From the NCBI GenBank assembly GCA_903789535.1, contig CAIFES010000003.1, positions 62,001-126,000 of the forward strand: 64,000 nucleotides of DNA. Direction: 5' to 3'. Below the pieces are notes generated by a model that was given only the letters and a program-made list of their open reading frames with translations, did no database searches and was not told the DNA's origin. Made by a program: the position numbers and the translations under genes. Every line of letters begins with the position of its first letter. Position 1 is the stretch's first letter. Source of the DNA: an uncultured Aeriscardovia sp. GTDB taxonomy: Bacteria > Actinomycetota > Actinomycetes > Actinomycetales > Bifidobacteriaceae. Of the stretch, positions 44,511 through 54,905 are shown one piece after another.

Positions 44511-46235
44511 TTATGCCTCGATGGCGGTCACGGCGATGGTGTTGATGATGTCGCGTGTGGTCGCCCCGCGCGACAGGTCGTTGACCGGCTTGTTGAGGCC
44601 TTGCAGGATCGGGCCGATGGCGACGGCCTGTCCCACGCGCTGGACGGCCTTGACGGCCACGTTGCTTGAGGAGAGGTCAGGCAGGACGAACACGTTCACG
44701 TGCCCGGCGACGGGGTCGTCCGGCGCCTTCATCTGCGCCACCTCCTCGCTCCAGGCGGCGTCGAACTGGATCGGGCCGGTCACCGGAAGATCCGGGTTCT
44801 CCCGTTTCGTCTTCTGTGCCGCCTCGCGCACAAGGTCCACGTCCGGGCCCTTGCCGGACGTGCCGGTGGAGTAGGAGAGCAGGCCGACCACCGGGTTGAG
44901 GCCGAACAGCCGCGCGGTGTGCGCCGACTCGCGTGCCACCTCGGCCAGCTGGTCGGCGGTGGGGTTGGACAGCAGCGCCACATCGGCGTACAGGTCGATG
45001 CGCTGGTCGAGGCACATGATCATCGCCCCGGAGACGAGTTTGTTGCCCGGACGCGTCTTGATGATCTGCAATGCGGGACGCACGGTGTCGGCGGTGGAAT
45101 GCGCGGCGCCGGAGACCATCCCGTCGGCGAGGCCCATGTCCACGCACATCGTGCCGAAATAGCTGGGCTGCTGGACCAGTTCCAGTGCCTGTTCGGCGGT
45201 GAGGGGCCTGCGGCTCGTCGCACGGATTTTCACGAGCCGATCGGCCATTCTGTGCAGCAGGTCATCGGTCGGCTCGAGGATTCTCGCCCGTTCGGCCACC
45301 GCATGCAGACCGAAGGACTCGGCATGCTCACGGATCTGTTCTGCCCTGCCGCACAGCAGGATGCCGACGATACCCTGGTCGAGCAGGTAATTGGCGGCGG
45401 TGAGCACGCGTCTGTCCTCGGACTCGGGCAGCACGATCGTCTTGCCGGCTGCCCGGGCCTTCTCAAGCAGCGAGTATTGGAAGGCGGCAGGGGTGACGAC
45501 CGGCGTGAGAGGACGCTGGCAGATGGCGTAGACGGCGTCATCATCAGGCGCCTGAGCTGACCACACGGGCACGGAGCTGACGTAGGCGGGAAGGGCATCC
45601 GCCGGTGTGTCGGTGACAAACACCCCCGAGACGCGGGCGCCGCCACGCTGCGCCCAGGAGATGGCGGAGGCGATGCGCGTATGCAGCTCCTCGAAGGAGT
45701 CGGGCGCATCGAGCCCGTCCTCGCCGGCGACGAGCAGGAACACACGCGCCTGCAGGTCGGCGGCGAGCATCGCCCCAGCCTCGATGAGCAGCGGGTCCAT
45801 GCCCATGTGGGCGCTCGGACCGGTCAGGAGCACACTCGTGGGATGGGTCATCCGCTCGAGCAGATGCACGTTTGTCACCGCCTCAAGGCGTGCCGCCTGC
45901 GCATCTGCCTGATAGCGGGGCAGCGTCGTGCCCGTCAGGGGGGAGGACAGCGTGATATCGGCCACCTGGGAGGGCTCTTTCTCGCTGATCGCCTCCATGC
46001 GCACCACACGCTCATGGTGTGCGGCGAGCAGCCCGTACAGATGGCTTGCGATGTCCTCTGTCGGCTTCCGCGTCGCCAGCGAGTAGAGAAAAATTCGCAT
46101 GGGATGCTCATCGCGGGTGATGGCGGGTTTTTCGGAGGCCATGTCGGTGTTGTTCATAGATCCGGTATTGTTCACGGATCGTCCGGGAATATCCGTGCCA
46201 TGCATCGGGTCTGTGTGCGTATCAGTGCTGGTCAT
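44511..46235 (-). CDS. pta: Phosphate acetyltransferase
   Basis: Pta interconverts acetyl phosphate and acetyl-CoA. The 574-residue protein has an N-terminal regulatory part with a DRTGG-like region and a C-terminal catalytic domain. The latter shows EKARAAGKTIVLPESEDRRVL, DMGLADGMVSGAAHSTADTVRPALQIIKT, SYSTGTSGKGPDVD and VFVLPDLSSSN. I chose ATG 46235. The longer ORF adds a Ser-rich segment that would overlap the xfp terminator, and a -10-like GATAAT lies 6 nt before this ATG, so the mRNA may be leaderless. It runs in the same direction as xfp and ackA. Confidence 0.95.
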   Translation of the reverse strand: MTSTDTHTDPMHGTDIPGRSVNNTGSMNNTDMASEKPAITRDEHPMRIFLYSLATRKPTEDIASHLYGLLAAHHERVVRMEAISEKEPSQVADITLSSPLTGTTLPRYQADAQAARLEAVTNVHLLERMTHPTSVLLTGPSAHMGMDPLLIEAGAMLAADLQARVFLLVAGEDGLDAPDSFEELHTRIASAISWAQRGGARVSGVFVTDTPADALPAYVSSVPVWSAQAPDDDAVYAICQRPLTPVVTPAAFQYSLLEKARAAGKTIVLPESEDRRVLTAANYLLDQGIVGILLCGRAEQIREHAESFGLHAVAERARILEPTDDLLHRMADRLVKIRATSRRPLTAEQALELVQQPSYFGTMCVDMGLADGMVSGAAHSTADTVRPALQIIKTRPGNKLVSGAMIMCLDQRIDLYADVALLSNPTADQLAEVARESAHTARLFGLNPVVGLLSYSTGTSGKGPDVDLVREAAQKTKRENPDLPVTGPIQFDAAWSEEVAQMKAPDDPVAGHVNVFVLPDLSSSNVAVKAVQRVGQAVAIGPILQGLNKPVNDLSRGATTRDIINTIAVTAIEA

Positions 46236-46241
46236 GCTCCC

Positions 46242-46247
46242 ATTATC
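46242..46247 (-). promoter_or_regulatory. Candidate -10 box for a leaderless pta mRNA
   Basis: On the minus strand GATAAT is followed by GGGAGC and then the pta ATG. The GGGAG is too close to the ATG to be a normal ribosome site, which favours leaderless initiation. Confidence 0.5.
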
Positions 46248-46391
46248 GCGCGTGGTAGGTAGCGGCGAAGCGAGGTCGCTGATCGGATCCTTGAACGAAG
46301 ACGAAGTAGACAGTGATGAAAAAGAAGAACCAGAAGCGCGGACGAGATCGGAGATAGATGGGCCAGATCTGTTCTGGCAGGTTGATTGCAT

Positions 46392-46439
46392 AAAAATCCC
46401 CCGTCCGAGGATCGATGGGGATCCGTTCGGACGGGGGAT
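46392..46439 (-). terminator. Intrinsic terminator after xfp
   Basis: On the minus strand ATCCCCCGTCCGA pairs with TCGGACGGGGGAT and is followed by a run of T. It lies 44 bp past the xfp stop. Confidence 0.93.
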
Positions 46440-46482
46440 CAGCGTCTCAGGCCTTCAGGCCGTCAACAGGAAGGAGTCATGC

Positions 46483-48966
46483 TCACTTCTCGTTGTCGCC
46501 GGCGGTGTTGATCGCCATGTGGACGTCGCCGCCCTGCAGGTCGGTGCGCACGCCCGGCCACACCCAGTCGGTGTAGTCCGGATCGTCGTAGCCGTTGTCG
46601 ACGGCAAACTGGAAGGCCGTGGTGCGGAACTTCTCCAGCTTGTTGATCTCATCGGAGAACTTGTCGGCATCGACCATGCGCAGCGCCTCGGCGGTGAGCT
46701 CATAGCGATCCATATCGTTGACGCGGACCATGTCGTACGGGGTGGTGGTGGAGCCCTCCTCCTTGTAGCCATGGACGTTGAAGTTGTCGTGGTTCGGACG
46801 ATCCCAGATGAGCTGGCGGATATCACCCGCATAGGAGTGATAGGCGAACAGGACCGGCTTGTCGGTGGTGAAGAGATCAGCGAACTCCTCATCAGAGATG
46901 GCCTCGTCGTTGTCCTTGGCGTTCTGGATCGACAGCAGTCGCATGACGTTGACGACCTTGAACTTCACACCGAGCTTGTTGAGGCGATCGGCCGTGGCCA
47001 TGATCTCCTGGGTCGGAACATCACCGGCGGAGGCGAGGACGACCTGGACCTCATCGTTGGACTTGGCGTTGGACGCCCACTTCCACTCGGCGACACCCTT
47101 CTCAAGCTCAGCACGGGCCTCGTCGAGCGAGAGCCAGGTGTAAGCAGGCTGCTTGCCGGCGATGATCGCGTTGATCTTGTTGCGGGACTTGAAGCAGCGC
47201 TCGGCAATGGCGAGCAGGCCGTTCGCATCCGGGGCGAAGTAGATCTCGACGACGTGGTCGTTGTGGAAGTTCTTGTTGAGCAGCAGGGAGGTCACACCCG
47301 GATCCTGATGGGAGAAGCCGTTGTGATCCTGACGCCACACGTGGGAGCTGACGACGAGGTTCATCGACGCGATCGGCTTGCGCCACGGGATGTGGCGAAC
47401 GGTGGCCTCGAGCCACTTCGCATGCTGGTTGAGCATGGAGTCGATGACGTGGACGAAGGACTCATAGGAGCTCCACATGCCGTGACGGCCGGTGAGCAGG
47501 TAGCCCTCGAGCAGACCTTCCATCTGGTGCTCGGAGAGCATCTCGATGACCTGGCCGGAGACGGCGAGATCATGATCGGTCTGATCGGAGAGGTAGCCGG
47601 CGTCCCACTGCTTCTTGGTGACCTCGTAGGCGGCCTGGAAGCGGTTGGAGGCGTTCTCATCCGGGGAGAACACGCGGAAGTTATCCGGGTTGCGGCGGAT
47701 GATGTCGCGCACATAGTTGCCCATGACGCGCGTGGCCTCGGTCTGGCCCCAGCCGTGACCGTACTTCTCGACGCCGTCGATCTTGTAGTCGTCGAGCTTC
47801 GGCAGGTCGAGCGGCTTGAGGATGCGGCCGCCGTTGGCGTTCGGGTTCTGGCCGATGCGCAGCTCGCCCTTCGGCATGAAGGCGGTGACCTCAGGACGGA
47901 CGGTGCCGTTCTCGTCGAACAGCTCCTCCGGCTTGTAGGACTCGAGCCAGTTCTTGAGAACCTCGAAGTGCTCCTTGGAGTCGCGGGCGGAGGCCAGCGG
48001 CACCTGGTGGGAACGCCAGCTGCCCTCGGTCTTCTTGCCGTCGATGTACTTCGGGCAGGTCCAGCCCTTCGGCGTGCGGAAGATGATCATCGGGTAGAAC
48101 GGACGCTCCATGTCGTTCGTCTGAGCCGCGGCCTTGATGTCGCAGATCTCATCGAAGACCTGCTCGAGCAGGTCGGCGAAACGACGGTGGATGGACATGT
48201 GGTCCTCGTCGTCGAAGCCGGCGACGAACTCATACGGCTCATAGCCCATGCCGTGGAAGAAGTCGTGCAGCTCCTCATCGGAGATGCGCGAGAGGATGGT
48301 CGGGTTGGCGATCTTGTAGCCGTTGAGGTGCAGGATCGGCAGCACGATGCCATCGGTGCGCGGGTTCATGAGCTTGTTGGTCTGCCAGCTGGTGGCGAGC
48401 GGGCCGGTCTCGGACTCGCCGTCACCGACGACGGCCGGGACGAACAGGCTCGGGTTGTTCAGCGCGGCGCCATAAGCGTGGGAGAGCGCGTAACCGAGCT
48501 CGCCGCCCTCGTGGATGGAGCCGGGGGTCTCCGGCGCGAAGTGGGACGGGACGCCGCCCGGGTACGAGAAGCGGCGGAAGAACTTCTGCAGACCCTTCTC
48601 GTCATCGGTGATTTCCGGGTAATACTCATGGTACGTGCCGTCCAGATAGGACTGCGCGGTGCCGGCGGGGCCGCCGTGGCCCGGGCCCATGATGAAGACC
48701 GTGTTCTGCTGGTGGTCAGCGATGAGACGGTTGATGTGACCGAGCAGGAAGTTGAGGCCGGAAGTCGTGCCCCAGTGGCCGACGAGACGATACTTGAGGT
48801 CGTCACGGGTGAACGGCGGACGCATCAGCGGGTTGCTGCGAAGGTAGATCTGGCCGATGGCCATGTAGTTCGCAGTGCGCCAGTACTTGTCGACGCCCTC
48901 GAGTGCTTCCTCGGAAACCGGCCTGCCAAGCTTCTTCCAAGGCGTGCCAATAACAGGATTCGTCAT
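46483..48966 (-). CDS. xfp: Xylulose-5-phosphate/fructose-6-phosphate phosphoketolase
   Basis: Xfp is the key bifid-shunt enzyme. It splits fructose-6-phosphate and xylulose-5-phosphate with phosphate into acetyl phosphate plus erythrose-4-phosphate or glyceraldehyde-3-phosphate, using thiamine diphosphate. The 827-residue length is exactly that of bifidobacterial Xfp. Visible motifs are [52 protein letters not shown], the ThDP/Mg motif [20 protein letters not shown] and SHQDPGV. A good ribosome site (GCAGGAG) precedes the ATG. It is divergent from guaA across 324 bp and ends at a strong terminator. Confidence 0.98.
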   Translation of the reverse strand: MTNPVIGTPWKKLGRPVSEEALEGVDKYWRTANYMAIGQIYLRSNPLMRPPFTRDDLKYRLVGHWGTTSGLNFLLGHINRLIADHQQNTVFIMGPGHGGPAGTAQSYLDGTYHEYYPEITDDEKGLQKFFRRFSYPGGVPSHFAPETPGSIHEGGELGYALSHAYGAALNNPSLFVPAVVGDGESETGPLATSWQTNKLMNPRTDGIVLPILHLNGYKIANPTILSRISDEELHDFFHGMGYEPYEFVAGFDDEDHMSIHRRFADLLEQVFDEICDIKAAAQTNDMERPFYPMIIFRTPKGWTCPKYIDGKKTEGSWRSHQVPLASARDSKEHFEVLKNWLESYKPEELFDENGTVRPEVTAFMPKGELRIGQNPNANGGRILKPLDLPKLDDYKIDGVEKYGHGWGQTEATRVMGNYVRDIIRRNPDNFRVFSPDENASNRFQAAYEVTKKQWDAGYLSDQTDHDLAVSGQVIEMLSEHQMEGLLEGYLLTGRHGMWSSYESFVHVIDSMLNQHAKWLEATVRHIPWRKPIASMNLVVSSHVWRQDHNGFSHQDPGVTSLLLNKNFHNDHVVEIYFAPDANGLLAIAERCFKSRNKINAIIAGKQPAYTWLSLDEARAELEKGVAEWKWASNAKSNDEVQVVLASAGDVPTQEIMATADRLNKLGVKFKVVNVMRLLSIQNAKDNDEAISDEEFADLFTTDKPVLFAYHSYAGDIRQLIWDRPNHDNFNVHGYKEEGSTTTPYDMVRVNDMDRYELTAEALRMVDADKFSDEINKLEKFRTTAFQFAVDNGYDDPDYTDWVWPGVRTDLQGGDVHMAINTAGDNEK

Positions 48967-49290
48967 GTGTGCTCCTGCATTCTGTGTGAATCAGTTGTTT
49001 TTACTAAGGCCGAGGCCTTGTGGGACAACGGCAACGCCCTCGTCCCGCGGACCCCCGTCCTCGTCGCACACAAGTTTATTGGAACGACACGACCGGACGC
49101 GCGATATCGGCGCCATCACGCCGGTTCCGCGCGGCGGTTCGTCCCCGGGCGAAAGGTCGGCGGCCCGGTTTCGAGGTCATGGATAATACGGGCTGAAAAT
49201 ATCGCCCTATGTCCCCTCGCGGCGGGAAAATAAGCCTACTTTGGCACCTGAGGCTCTCTGCCTCTATCCGTATATCCGAAAAGGAGTCGT
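48967..49290. other. Divergent xfp-guaA promoter region
   Basis: The 324-bp spacer has no gene. On the xfp side there is a palindrome AAGGCC-GA-GGCCTT (49006-49019). On the guaA side there is a small hairpin GAGGC-TCTCT-GCCTC (49250-49264) and AAAAGGAG before the ATG. I see no purine riboswitch. Confidence 0.6.
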
Positions 49291-50853
49291 ATGGCCAGGC
49301 GTCCGGTTCTCGTCATTGATTACGGCGCGCAGTATGCCGAGCTGATCGCCCGTCGCGTGCGCGAGGCGCATGTGTATTCCGAGCTCATCCCGCACAGCAT
49401 GCCGGTGGAGCAGATTCTGGCGAAGAAACCGCTCGCCATTATCTTCTCCGGCGGCCCTGCCTCGGTGTTCGAGCCCGGCGCCCCTCACATCGACAAGTCG
49501 ATCTTCGACGCGGGCATCCCGATTCTGGGCATCTGCTACGGCTTCCAGCTCATGGCCGAGGAGCTGGGCGGAGAGGTGAACAAGGCTGCCCTGGGCGAGT
49601 ACGGGCACACGAAGGCGACTATCACCTCGGCAAAGTACATGCTGCAGGACTCACCGGCGCAGCAGGACGTGTGGATGAGCCACGGCGTCGCCGTCACACG
49701 CGCACCGCAGGGCTTCGAGGTGCTTGCCTCCACTCCGGGCGCCCCGGTGGCCGCCATGGCGGACCCCGCCCGGAAGCTGTTCGGCGTGCAGTGGCACCCC
49801 GAGGTCAAGCACACCCCGCTCGGCCAGGACATCTTCACCCACTTCCTGCATGACGTGTGCGGCATCCCCGACAACTGGACCACCGAGGGGCTCGTCCAGG
49901 AGCAGATCGACAAGATCCGCGCCGAGGTGGGCGACGACCAGGTGATCTGCGGCTTGTCGGGCGGTGTTGACTCCGCCGTGGCCGCGACGCTCGTGCACAA
50001 GGCCGTCGGCGACCAGCTCACCTGCGTGTTCGTCAACCACGGGCTGCTGCGCGAGGGCGAGGTCGAGCAGGTCCAGCACGACTTCGTCGAGGCGACAGGC
50101 ATCAGGCTCGTCACGGTCGACGCCTCCGAGCAGTTCCTCACCGCGCTCAAGGGCGTGAGCGAGCCGGAGAAGAAGCGCAAGATCATCGGCGACCTGTTCA
50201 TCCGCACGTTCGACCGCGAGGCGAAGAAGATCGTCGAGGAGGCCGGAAAGAACGGCAGACCGGTGCGCTGGCTCGTGCAGGGCACGCTCTACCCGGACGT
50301 GGTCGAGTCGGGCGGCGGTGACGGCGCGGCCGTCATCAAGAGCCATCACAACGTTGGCGGCCTGCCCAAAGACCTCGACTTCAAGCTCATCGAGCCGCTG
50401 CGCACCCTGTTCAAGGATGAGGTGCGCTCCATCGGCACGCATCTGGGGCTGCCGGACTATCTCGTCTGGCGCCAGCCGTTCCCGGGCCCGGGCCTGGGCA
50501 TCCGCATCATCGGCGAGGTGACGCCGGATCGCCTCGCCCTGCTGCGCCATGCCGACGCCATCGCCCGTGAGGAGATGACGAAGGCCGGACTCGACCGCAA
50601 GATCTGGCAGTGCCCGGTCGTGCTGCTTGCCAACGTCCACTCGGTGGGTGTTCAGGGCGACGAGCGCACGTACGGCAGCCCGATCGTGCTGCGCCCTATC
50701 GAGTCCGCCGACGCCATGACCGCCGACTGGTACCGCATGCCCTACGACGTGCTCTCGCGCATCTCGACCCGCATCACCAACGAGTGCCCGGGTGTCAACC
50801 GCGTCGTTCTTGATGTGACCAGCAAGCCGCCGGCCACCATTGAGTGGGAGTGA
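49291..50853 (+). CDS. guaA: GMP synthase (glutamine-hydrolysing)
   Basis: GuaA aminates XMP to GMP using glutamine and ATP. The 520-residue protein has an N-terminal class I glutamine amidotransferase domain with nucleophile Cys82 (GICYGFQL) and the His/Glu pair in [11 protein letters not shown]. The ATP-pyrophosphatase domain carries the PP-loop [11 protein letters not shown]. The C-terminal dimerisation domain ends [16 protein letters not shown] precedes the ATG. It is divergent from xfp, an arrangement known from other bifidobacteria, and is followed by an intrinsic terminator. Confidence 0.98.
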   Translation: MARRPVLVIDYGAQYAELIARRVREAHVYSELIPHSMPVEQILAKKPLAIIFSGGPASVFEPGAPHIDKSIFDAGIPILGICYGFQLMAEELGGEVNKAALGEYGHTKATITSAKYMLQDSPAQQDVWMSHGVAVTRAPQGFEVLASTPGAPVAAMADPARKLFGVQWHPEVKHTPLGQDIFTHFLHDVCGIPDNWTTEGLVQEQIDKIRAEVGDDQVICGLSGGVDSAVAATLVHKAVGDQLTCVFVNHGLLREGEVEQVQHDFVEATGIRLVTVDASEQFLTALKGVSEPEKKRKIIGDLFIRTFDREAKKIVEEAGKNGRPVRWLVQGTLYPDVVESGGGDGAAVIKSHHNVGGLPKDLDFKLIEPLRTLFKDEVRSIGTHLGLPDYLVWRQPFPGPGLGIRIIGEVTPDRLALLRHADAIAREEMTKAGLDRKIWQCPVVLLANVHSVGVQGDERTYGSPIVLRPIESADAMTADWYRMPYDVLSRISTRITNECPGVNRVVLDVTSKPPATIEWE

Positions 50854-50861
50854 TTTTTCCC

Positions 50862-50894
50862 AGGCGTCGGGGTTCGTGCCCCGGCGCCTTTTTT
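50862..50894 (+). terminator. Intrinsic terminator after guaA
   Basis: AGGCGTCGGGG pairs with CCCCGGCGCCT around TTCGTG and is followed by six T residues. Confidence 0.93.
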
Positions 50895-50911
50895 ATGGAA
50901 GGAGACAGAAG

Positions 50912-51238
50912 ATGGCCATCACCATCAATCTGACGTATACAGGAAAGAACGGCGCGGCGCGCAAGTTTGCCGAGGAGATGGTCTCCAGCGGCACCGTCGA
51001 CGCCATCCGCGCCCTCGACGGCAACGAGGGCTATCAGTATTTCATTTCGTATGACGATCCGGAGACGCTGCTGCTCATCGACCGCTGGCGCGACCAGAAG
51101 GCCATCGACGCCCACCACGACTCGCCGATGATGAAGAAGATTGCCGAGCTGCGTGACAAGTACGACCTGCACATGACCGTCCACCGCTATACCGATATTG
51201 ACGAGGCGCCGGGCGACGACAAGTTCATCCGTCGCTGA
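50912..51238 (+). CDS. Antibiotic biosynthesis monooxygenase-like (ABM) small protein
   Basis: The 108-residue protein has a ferredoxin-like ABM fold signature, with ITINLTYTGKNGAARKFAEEMV and GYQYFISYDDPETLLLIDRWRDQKAIDAHHDS in parts. Relatives are quinol monooxygenases or heme-related enzymes, but many have no known substrate. I chose ATG 50912, with GGAAGGAG upstream; the ORF-track start lies inside guaA. It sits just after the guaA terminator, so it probably has its own promoter or depends on readthrough. Confidence 0.8.
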   Translation: MAITINLTYTGKNGAARKFAEEMVSSGTVDAIRALDGNEGYQYFISYDDPETLLLIDRWRDQKAIDAHHDSPMMKKIAELRDKYDLHMTVHRYTDIDEAPGDDKFIRR

Positions 51239-51327
51239 GACTTCGTCCGCGGCCGTGCGGTGCATCCGCCGTGGTTTGTGCGGCGGTAAACGACGGAAAC
51301 ACGGCCGGCTGCAGGACAGCGTCCGCG

Positions 51328-51333
51328 TAAGGT
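51328..51333 (+). promoter_or_regulatory. Candidate -10 box for a leaderless exporter mRNA
   Basis: TAAGGT is followed by 7 nt and the GTG at 51341. No good ribosome site is at normal distance. Confidence 0.35.
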
Positions 51334-51340
51334 GAGGGCT

Positions 51341-52114
51341 GTGCTCGCTCATCTGCCGTTCCCGGCCCTCATGGCCTACCTGCTCGTCGGGGGATTTTTC
51401 GCGGGGCTGTCGTCGTCGATGGCCTCGTTCGCCTCGCTCATCTCCTACCCGGTGCTGCTGTCGGTCGGCATTCCGCCTGTGTTCGCCAATGTGACGAATG
51501 ACGTGGCGATTGTCGCCAACAGCGCCGGTGCCACCCTCGCCTCCGGCAAGGAGCTGCATGGGCGGTGGAAGACGGTCGGCGCTCTCGCCACCTGCACGGT
51601 CATCGGCTCGATCATCGGGGCGGTTCTGCTGCTCACCTTCCCCTCGACGGTGTTCGAGAAGGCGGTGCCGTTCTTTATCGCGTTCGCCGGTGTGATGATC
51701 CTCGTCTCCGGCCGCCATCAGTCGGTTCCCGATGCGAACCGGCCCTTGTGGCAGAGGATCGTGTTCTCGCTGCTGCTCATCGTGATGGGCATCTACGAGG
51801 GCTATTTCGGTGCCGCCGGGGGAGTGGTCGTGCTCGTCATCCTCACCTATGTGGTGGGCGGCGAGTTCACCGTCATCAATGCCATGCGCAACGTGATCTG
51901 CGGGCTCGCCGACCTCGTGGCGCTCGTCATCTACTCATTCTTCTCGAAGGTGTACTGGCTCGATGCCGTGCCGATGGCGGTGGGGATGTTCCTGGGCGGC
52001 CTGGTCGGCCCGATCCTTCTGCGGCACATCCCGGCGAAGGTCATGCGCCGCGTGATCGCCGTCCTCGCCTTTATCCAGGCCGGCTACTTCTTCTGGCAGG
52101 CGTACATCGCCTGA
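51341..52114 (+). CDS. TauE/SafE family membrane exporter
   Basis: The 257-residue protein has about eight hydrophobic segments and the TauE/SafE pattern of two similar halves, GGFFAGLSSSMASFASLISYPVLL and YEGYFGAAGGVVVLVILTY. Family members move sulfite, sulfonates or other small anions; the substrate here is not known. The start is either GTG 51332 or GTG 51341. I prefer 51341 because of the -10 box position. It stands between the ABM gene and a convergent dehydrogenase. Confidence 0.85.
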   Translation: MLAHLPFPALMAYLLVGGFFAGLSSSMASFASLISYPVLLSVGIPPVFANVTNDVAIVANSAGATLASGKELHGRWKTVGALATCTVIGSIIGAVLLLTFPSTVFEKAVPFFIAFAGVMILVSGRHQSVPDANRPLWQRIVFSLLLIVMGIYEGYFGAAGGVVVLVILTYVVGGEFTVINAMRNVICGLADLVALVIYSFFSKVYWLDAVPMAVGMFLGGLVGPILLRHIPAKVMRRVIAVLAFIQAGYFFWQAYIA

Positions 52115-52157
52115 ATCATCCGAGCACTGATCGTCGGAAGAGAGATATGCCCATCGG

Positions 52158-53141
52158 CTATGACCGTGGCCCGGCAACCTGATTGCTGACGGGCCTGCCG
52201 GTAAGAAAGGCCGAAATGTTGTCGCACGCGAGCGAACAGAGCGCGTCAGTGGTGGAAGCAAGACGCCAGCCCCCGGCGACATGCGGCGTGATGACCACAT
52301 TCGGCATCCGCCAGAGGGGATCGGAGGACGGCAGCGGCTCGGGGTCGGTCACATCAAGTCCCACGCCGCCGAGCCTGCCAGATTTCACCGCCTCGCGCAG
52401 AGCCGGCATATCAACGGCATCGCCGCGCCCGCCGTTGAGGAAGAATGCCCCTTCTTTGAGCAGATCGAAGAAATGTCGGTTGAAGACGCCACGTGTCTGC
52501 GGTGTGGACGGCAGAAATGACACGACGGCGTCCGCGTCCGGCAGCAGGGCCGCCAGCTCGTCCATCCCGCATGTTCGGCCTTCTGCCCTGACCGCGTCCT
52601 CACTGTTCGCGTTTGCTGGTATATGACGTCGCAGACCGGTGACCCGCGCCCCGAGCGCTGTGGCGAGACGGGCAAATTCAGAGCCGATGTGGCCTTTCCC
52701 GACAACCAGCACATGCGCATTCTGGAGCGAGGAGACCGCACCCTCGTCATGCCAGACTCCGCGATGCTGGTTGTCGCGGTACAACTCGAGTTTGTTCTGC
52801 AGTTCCATCAGCACGGCGAGGCAATGCTCCGCAACCGCGCGGTCGAAGGCACCGGATCCGTTCGAGACGATCGTGGAAGAAGAGAGAATGCCTGGACGCT
52901 GATACTGCTCGTATCCGGCTGATGTGAGCTGGAGAAAAGCCGGGGCCGTCGCCGCATCTGTCAGTTGTCGCACCGCTGACGGCGGATATGAGCCGATGAT
53001 GACCCTGGCGGCAGGAAGATCGGTGACGGAAAGCGGAAGAAAATGCACTGACGGTTCGGGATCGTCGGGTGTCGAGAGCGCCGAGACAAGGCGTTTGCGC
53101 TGGTCAGCTGTGAAACGTGAGGCGATGACGGCAGAAATCAT
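52158..53141 (-). CDS. D-isomer-specific 2-hydroxyacid dehydrogenase
   Basis: The 327-residue protein has the NAD(P)-binding loop VVGKGHIGSEFARLA. The catalytic Arg is in FLNGGRGDAVDMPAL, the Glu region is GVGLDVTDPEPLP and the catalytic His is in ITPHVAGG. The N-terminal part is a less conserved catalytic half. The exact 2-hydroxyacid or 2-ketoacid substrate cannot be assigned. It forms a same-strand pair with the upstream aldo/keto reductase, separated by 151 bp. AGAGGA precedes the ATG. Confidence 0.88.
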   Translation of the reverse strand: MISAVIASRFTADQRKRLVSALSTPDDPEPSVHFLPLSVTDLPAARVIIGSYPPSAVRQLTDAATAPAFLQLTSAGYEQYQRPGILSSSTIVSNGSGAFDRAVAEHCLAVLMELQNKLELYRDNQHRGVWHDEGAVSSLQNAHVLVVGKGHIGSEFARLATALGARVTGLRRHIPANANSEDAVRAEGRTCGMDELAALLPDADAVVSFLPSTPQTRGVFNRHFFDLLKEGAFFLNGGRGDAVDMPALREAVKSGRLGGVGLDVTDPEPLPSSDPLWRMPNVVITPHVAGGWRLASTTDALCSLACDNISAFLTGRPVSNQVAGPRS

Positions 53142-53292
53142 TATCTGTGATCCTCTCGTGCTTTCTTTTCATTCCCCGCTGTCAGGCAAGGAGATCCCGG
53201 TCATCTGGCGGTCCGAATTCCCGTACTATCTCGGTACTGTCTCGGCATCACGTACTGCTTCAGTGCTGTATCACTGTTTGAGTACCGCAGCG

Positions 53293-54117
53293 TCAGTACT
53301 GCATCTCGACGCGCATGTTCTCCGGCCAGCCCCAGCCGACCTGAGTGCGTCTGTCCCGTGCGCGCAGATCCGCCTTGTCCTGCTCGTCCAGCTCGAAGTC
53401 GAACAGGTCGAAATTGTCCTTGACGTGCGCGGGGTTGAGCGATTTGGGGATGACGAGGATATCCTCATCGATCTCGAAGCGCAGCAGCACCTGCGCCGGT
53501 GATTTGCCATGCTTCTCGGCGATCCGCACGAGCACCGGGTCGGAGAGCATGTGCGCCCCGCCCTCGCCGAGCGGCGCCCATGCCTCGTGCAGGATGCCCT
53601 TCGAGGCGAGATAGCGGTGCATCCGCCTCTGCTGCCAGTACAGATGCGTCTCGATCTGGTTGATCGCCGGGACCGTCTCGAAGTGGTCGATGATGTTCTG
53701 CGTCTCCTGTTCGTTGTAGTTGCTCAGGCCGATGGCGCGGATCTTGCCGGCTTTGTACGCCTCCTCGAGCGCCTTGTAGGTGCCGAGGTCGTCGCGGCGC
53801 GGCCAGTGGATGATCATGAGATCGATGTAGTCCAGACCTGTGCGGCGCAGCGAGCCGTCGATACCTTCAGTAGTCTCCTTGTACCCGTCGGTATCCACCT
53901 TGGTGGCGAAGACGATCTGATCGCGCGGGATGCCGCTGTGGCGCACGCCGGCGCCGACCTCGCCCTCGTTGCCGTAGTCCTGCGCGGTATCGACGAGCCG
54001 ATAGCCGTCGTGCAGGGCGTCGATCACGTTCTGCTCGGCCACGGAGGCCGGGGTCTGATAGGTGCCATAGCCGATGGCGGTCACAACGACGCCGTTGTTG
54101 AGGGTGAAAGTCTTCAT
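53293..54117 (-). CDS. Aldo/keto reductase
   Basis: The 274-residue NADPH-dependent oxidoreductase shows the full catalytic tetrad: Asp43 and Tyr48 in LVDTAQDYGNE, Lys73 in FATKVD and His104 in LMIIHWPR. The signature GLSNYNEQETQNIID and the cofactor site IPKSLNPAHVKDN are also present. Length and motifs fit the 2,5-diketo-D-gluconate reductase/AKR5 group. AAAGGA precedes the ATG. The physiological substrate is unknown. Confidence 0.92.
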   Translation of the reverse strand: MKTFTLNNGVVVTAIGYGTYQTPASVAEQNVIDALHDGYRLVDTAQDYGNEGEVGAGVRHSGIPRDQIVFATKVDTDGYKETTEGIDGSLRRTGLDYIDLMIIHWPRRDDLGTYKALEEAYKAGKIRAIGLSNYNEQETQNIIDHFETVPAINQIETHLYWQQRRMHRYLASKGILHEAWAPLGEGGAHMLSDPVLVRIAEKHGKSPAQVLLRFEIDEDILVIPKSLNPAHVKDNFDLFDFELDEQDKADLRARDRRTQVGWGWPENMRVEMQY

Positions 54118-54488
54118 CTGTCGATCCTTTGATGATCTTGACGTTTTTTGATGTCACGCGGAATTCTGATGGCCCGTGCTTTTACGTGGGCGGATTCTCA
54201 TCAGAAAAGCATGGGCGGCTGGGCGCTGATAATTTCCATTGTGCGACGGATGGGGCTGTGGCGGCAGACGATGCGCCGAGAGGAAAACATTTGTGCCGGT
54301 CGAGAAAACCTCAGCAGCGTGATGCTCCGATTTGATGACTGAAATCCTTATATAGAGCCAAATATTCTTTATGTTGCTTGAAGTCTTGCGGGAACCTCTG
54401 CGCGTAAAATATCCGACGGTGTAAACAGATCCGGCAAACGGATGCGACAGAACAGAATTGAGAGAAATCGATAGAAAGGGGCGTTGCC
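54118..54488. other. 371-bp divergent spacer
   Basis: I see no supported gene; small ORFs at 54129-54342 have no ribosome site or recognisable features. The half nearer DUF488 is AT-richer and holds a -10-like TAAAAT at 54406-54411 or nearby. No repeat or terminator is clear. Confidence 0.45.
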
Positions 54489-54905
54489 ATGACGGACGCA
54501 CACGAGTCGGCGGAGGCATCGGTGCACGACGCCGAACACGGTCTGCGAATCGAGCGCATTTACGGCTCCGTCCCGCGCCATGGTGAGAGGCGCGTGCTTG
54601 TCGACCGGCTCTGGCCGCGCGGGACCTCCAAGGCAAAAGCGGCACTCGACGAGTGGGACAAGCAGATCGCCCCGAGCAATGATCTTCGCCAATGGTTCGG
54701 ACACGACCCGGCCAAATGGGAGCAGTTCAGCACACGCTACCGTGCCGAGCTGGAATCGAACCCGGATGCCCCGGCGTTTGCCCAAAAGATTCGTTCCTGG
54801 CTTGCTGACGGCCCGGTCGTCCTGCTCTTCGGGGCCAAAGACGAGGAACACAACAACGCCGTCGTGCTGAAACAATGGCTGGAAGAAGAGAGGAGAGGAC
54901 AGTGA
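54489..54905 (+). CDS. DUF488 family protein (YeaO-like)
   Basis: The 138-residue cytoplasmic protein matches DUF488, with IERIYGSVPRHGERRVLVDRLWPRG, the DEWDKQIAPSNDLRQWFGHDPAKW segment and GPVVLLFGAKDEEHNNAVVL. Function is unknown. The stop overlaps the DUF3737 start by four bases (GTGA), so the two are translated together and probably belong to one operon with the PatB-type lyase downstream. AAAGGGG precedes the ATG. Confidence 0.88.
   Translation: MTDAHESAEASVHDAEHGLRIERIYGSVPRHGERRVLVDRLWPRGTSKAKAALDEWDKQIAPSNDLRQWFGHDPAKWEQFSTRYRAELESNPDAPAFAQKIRSWLADGPVVLLFGAKDEEHNNAVVLKQWLEEERRGQ

Noticed and set aside
46099-49233. 1044-residue plus-strand ORF opposite xfp
   Set aside because: It is antisense to a complete phosphoketolase, has no recognisable domain, and spans the xfp terminator and promoter.
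49250-49290. Guanine or PRPP riboswitch before guaA
   Set aside because: Only a 5-bp hairpin is present, and no purine aptamer-like three-way junction can be recognised.
54129-54342. Small ORFs in the spacer before DUF488
   Set aside because: They have no ribosome site, no leaderless -10 at the right distance and no recognisable protein feature, and two frames overlap each other.
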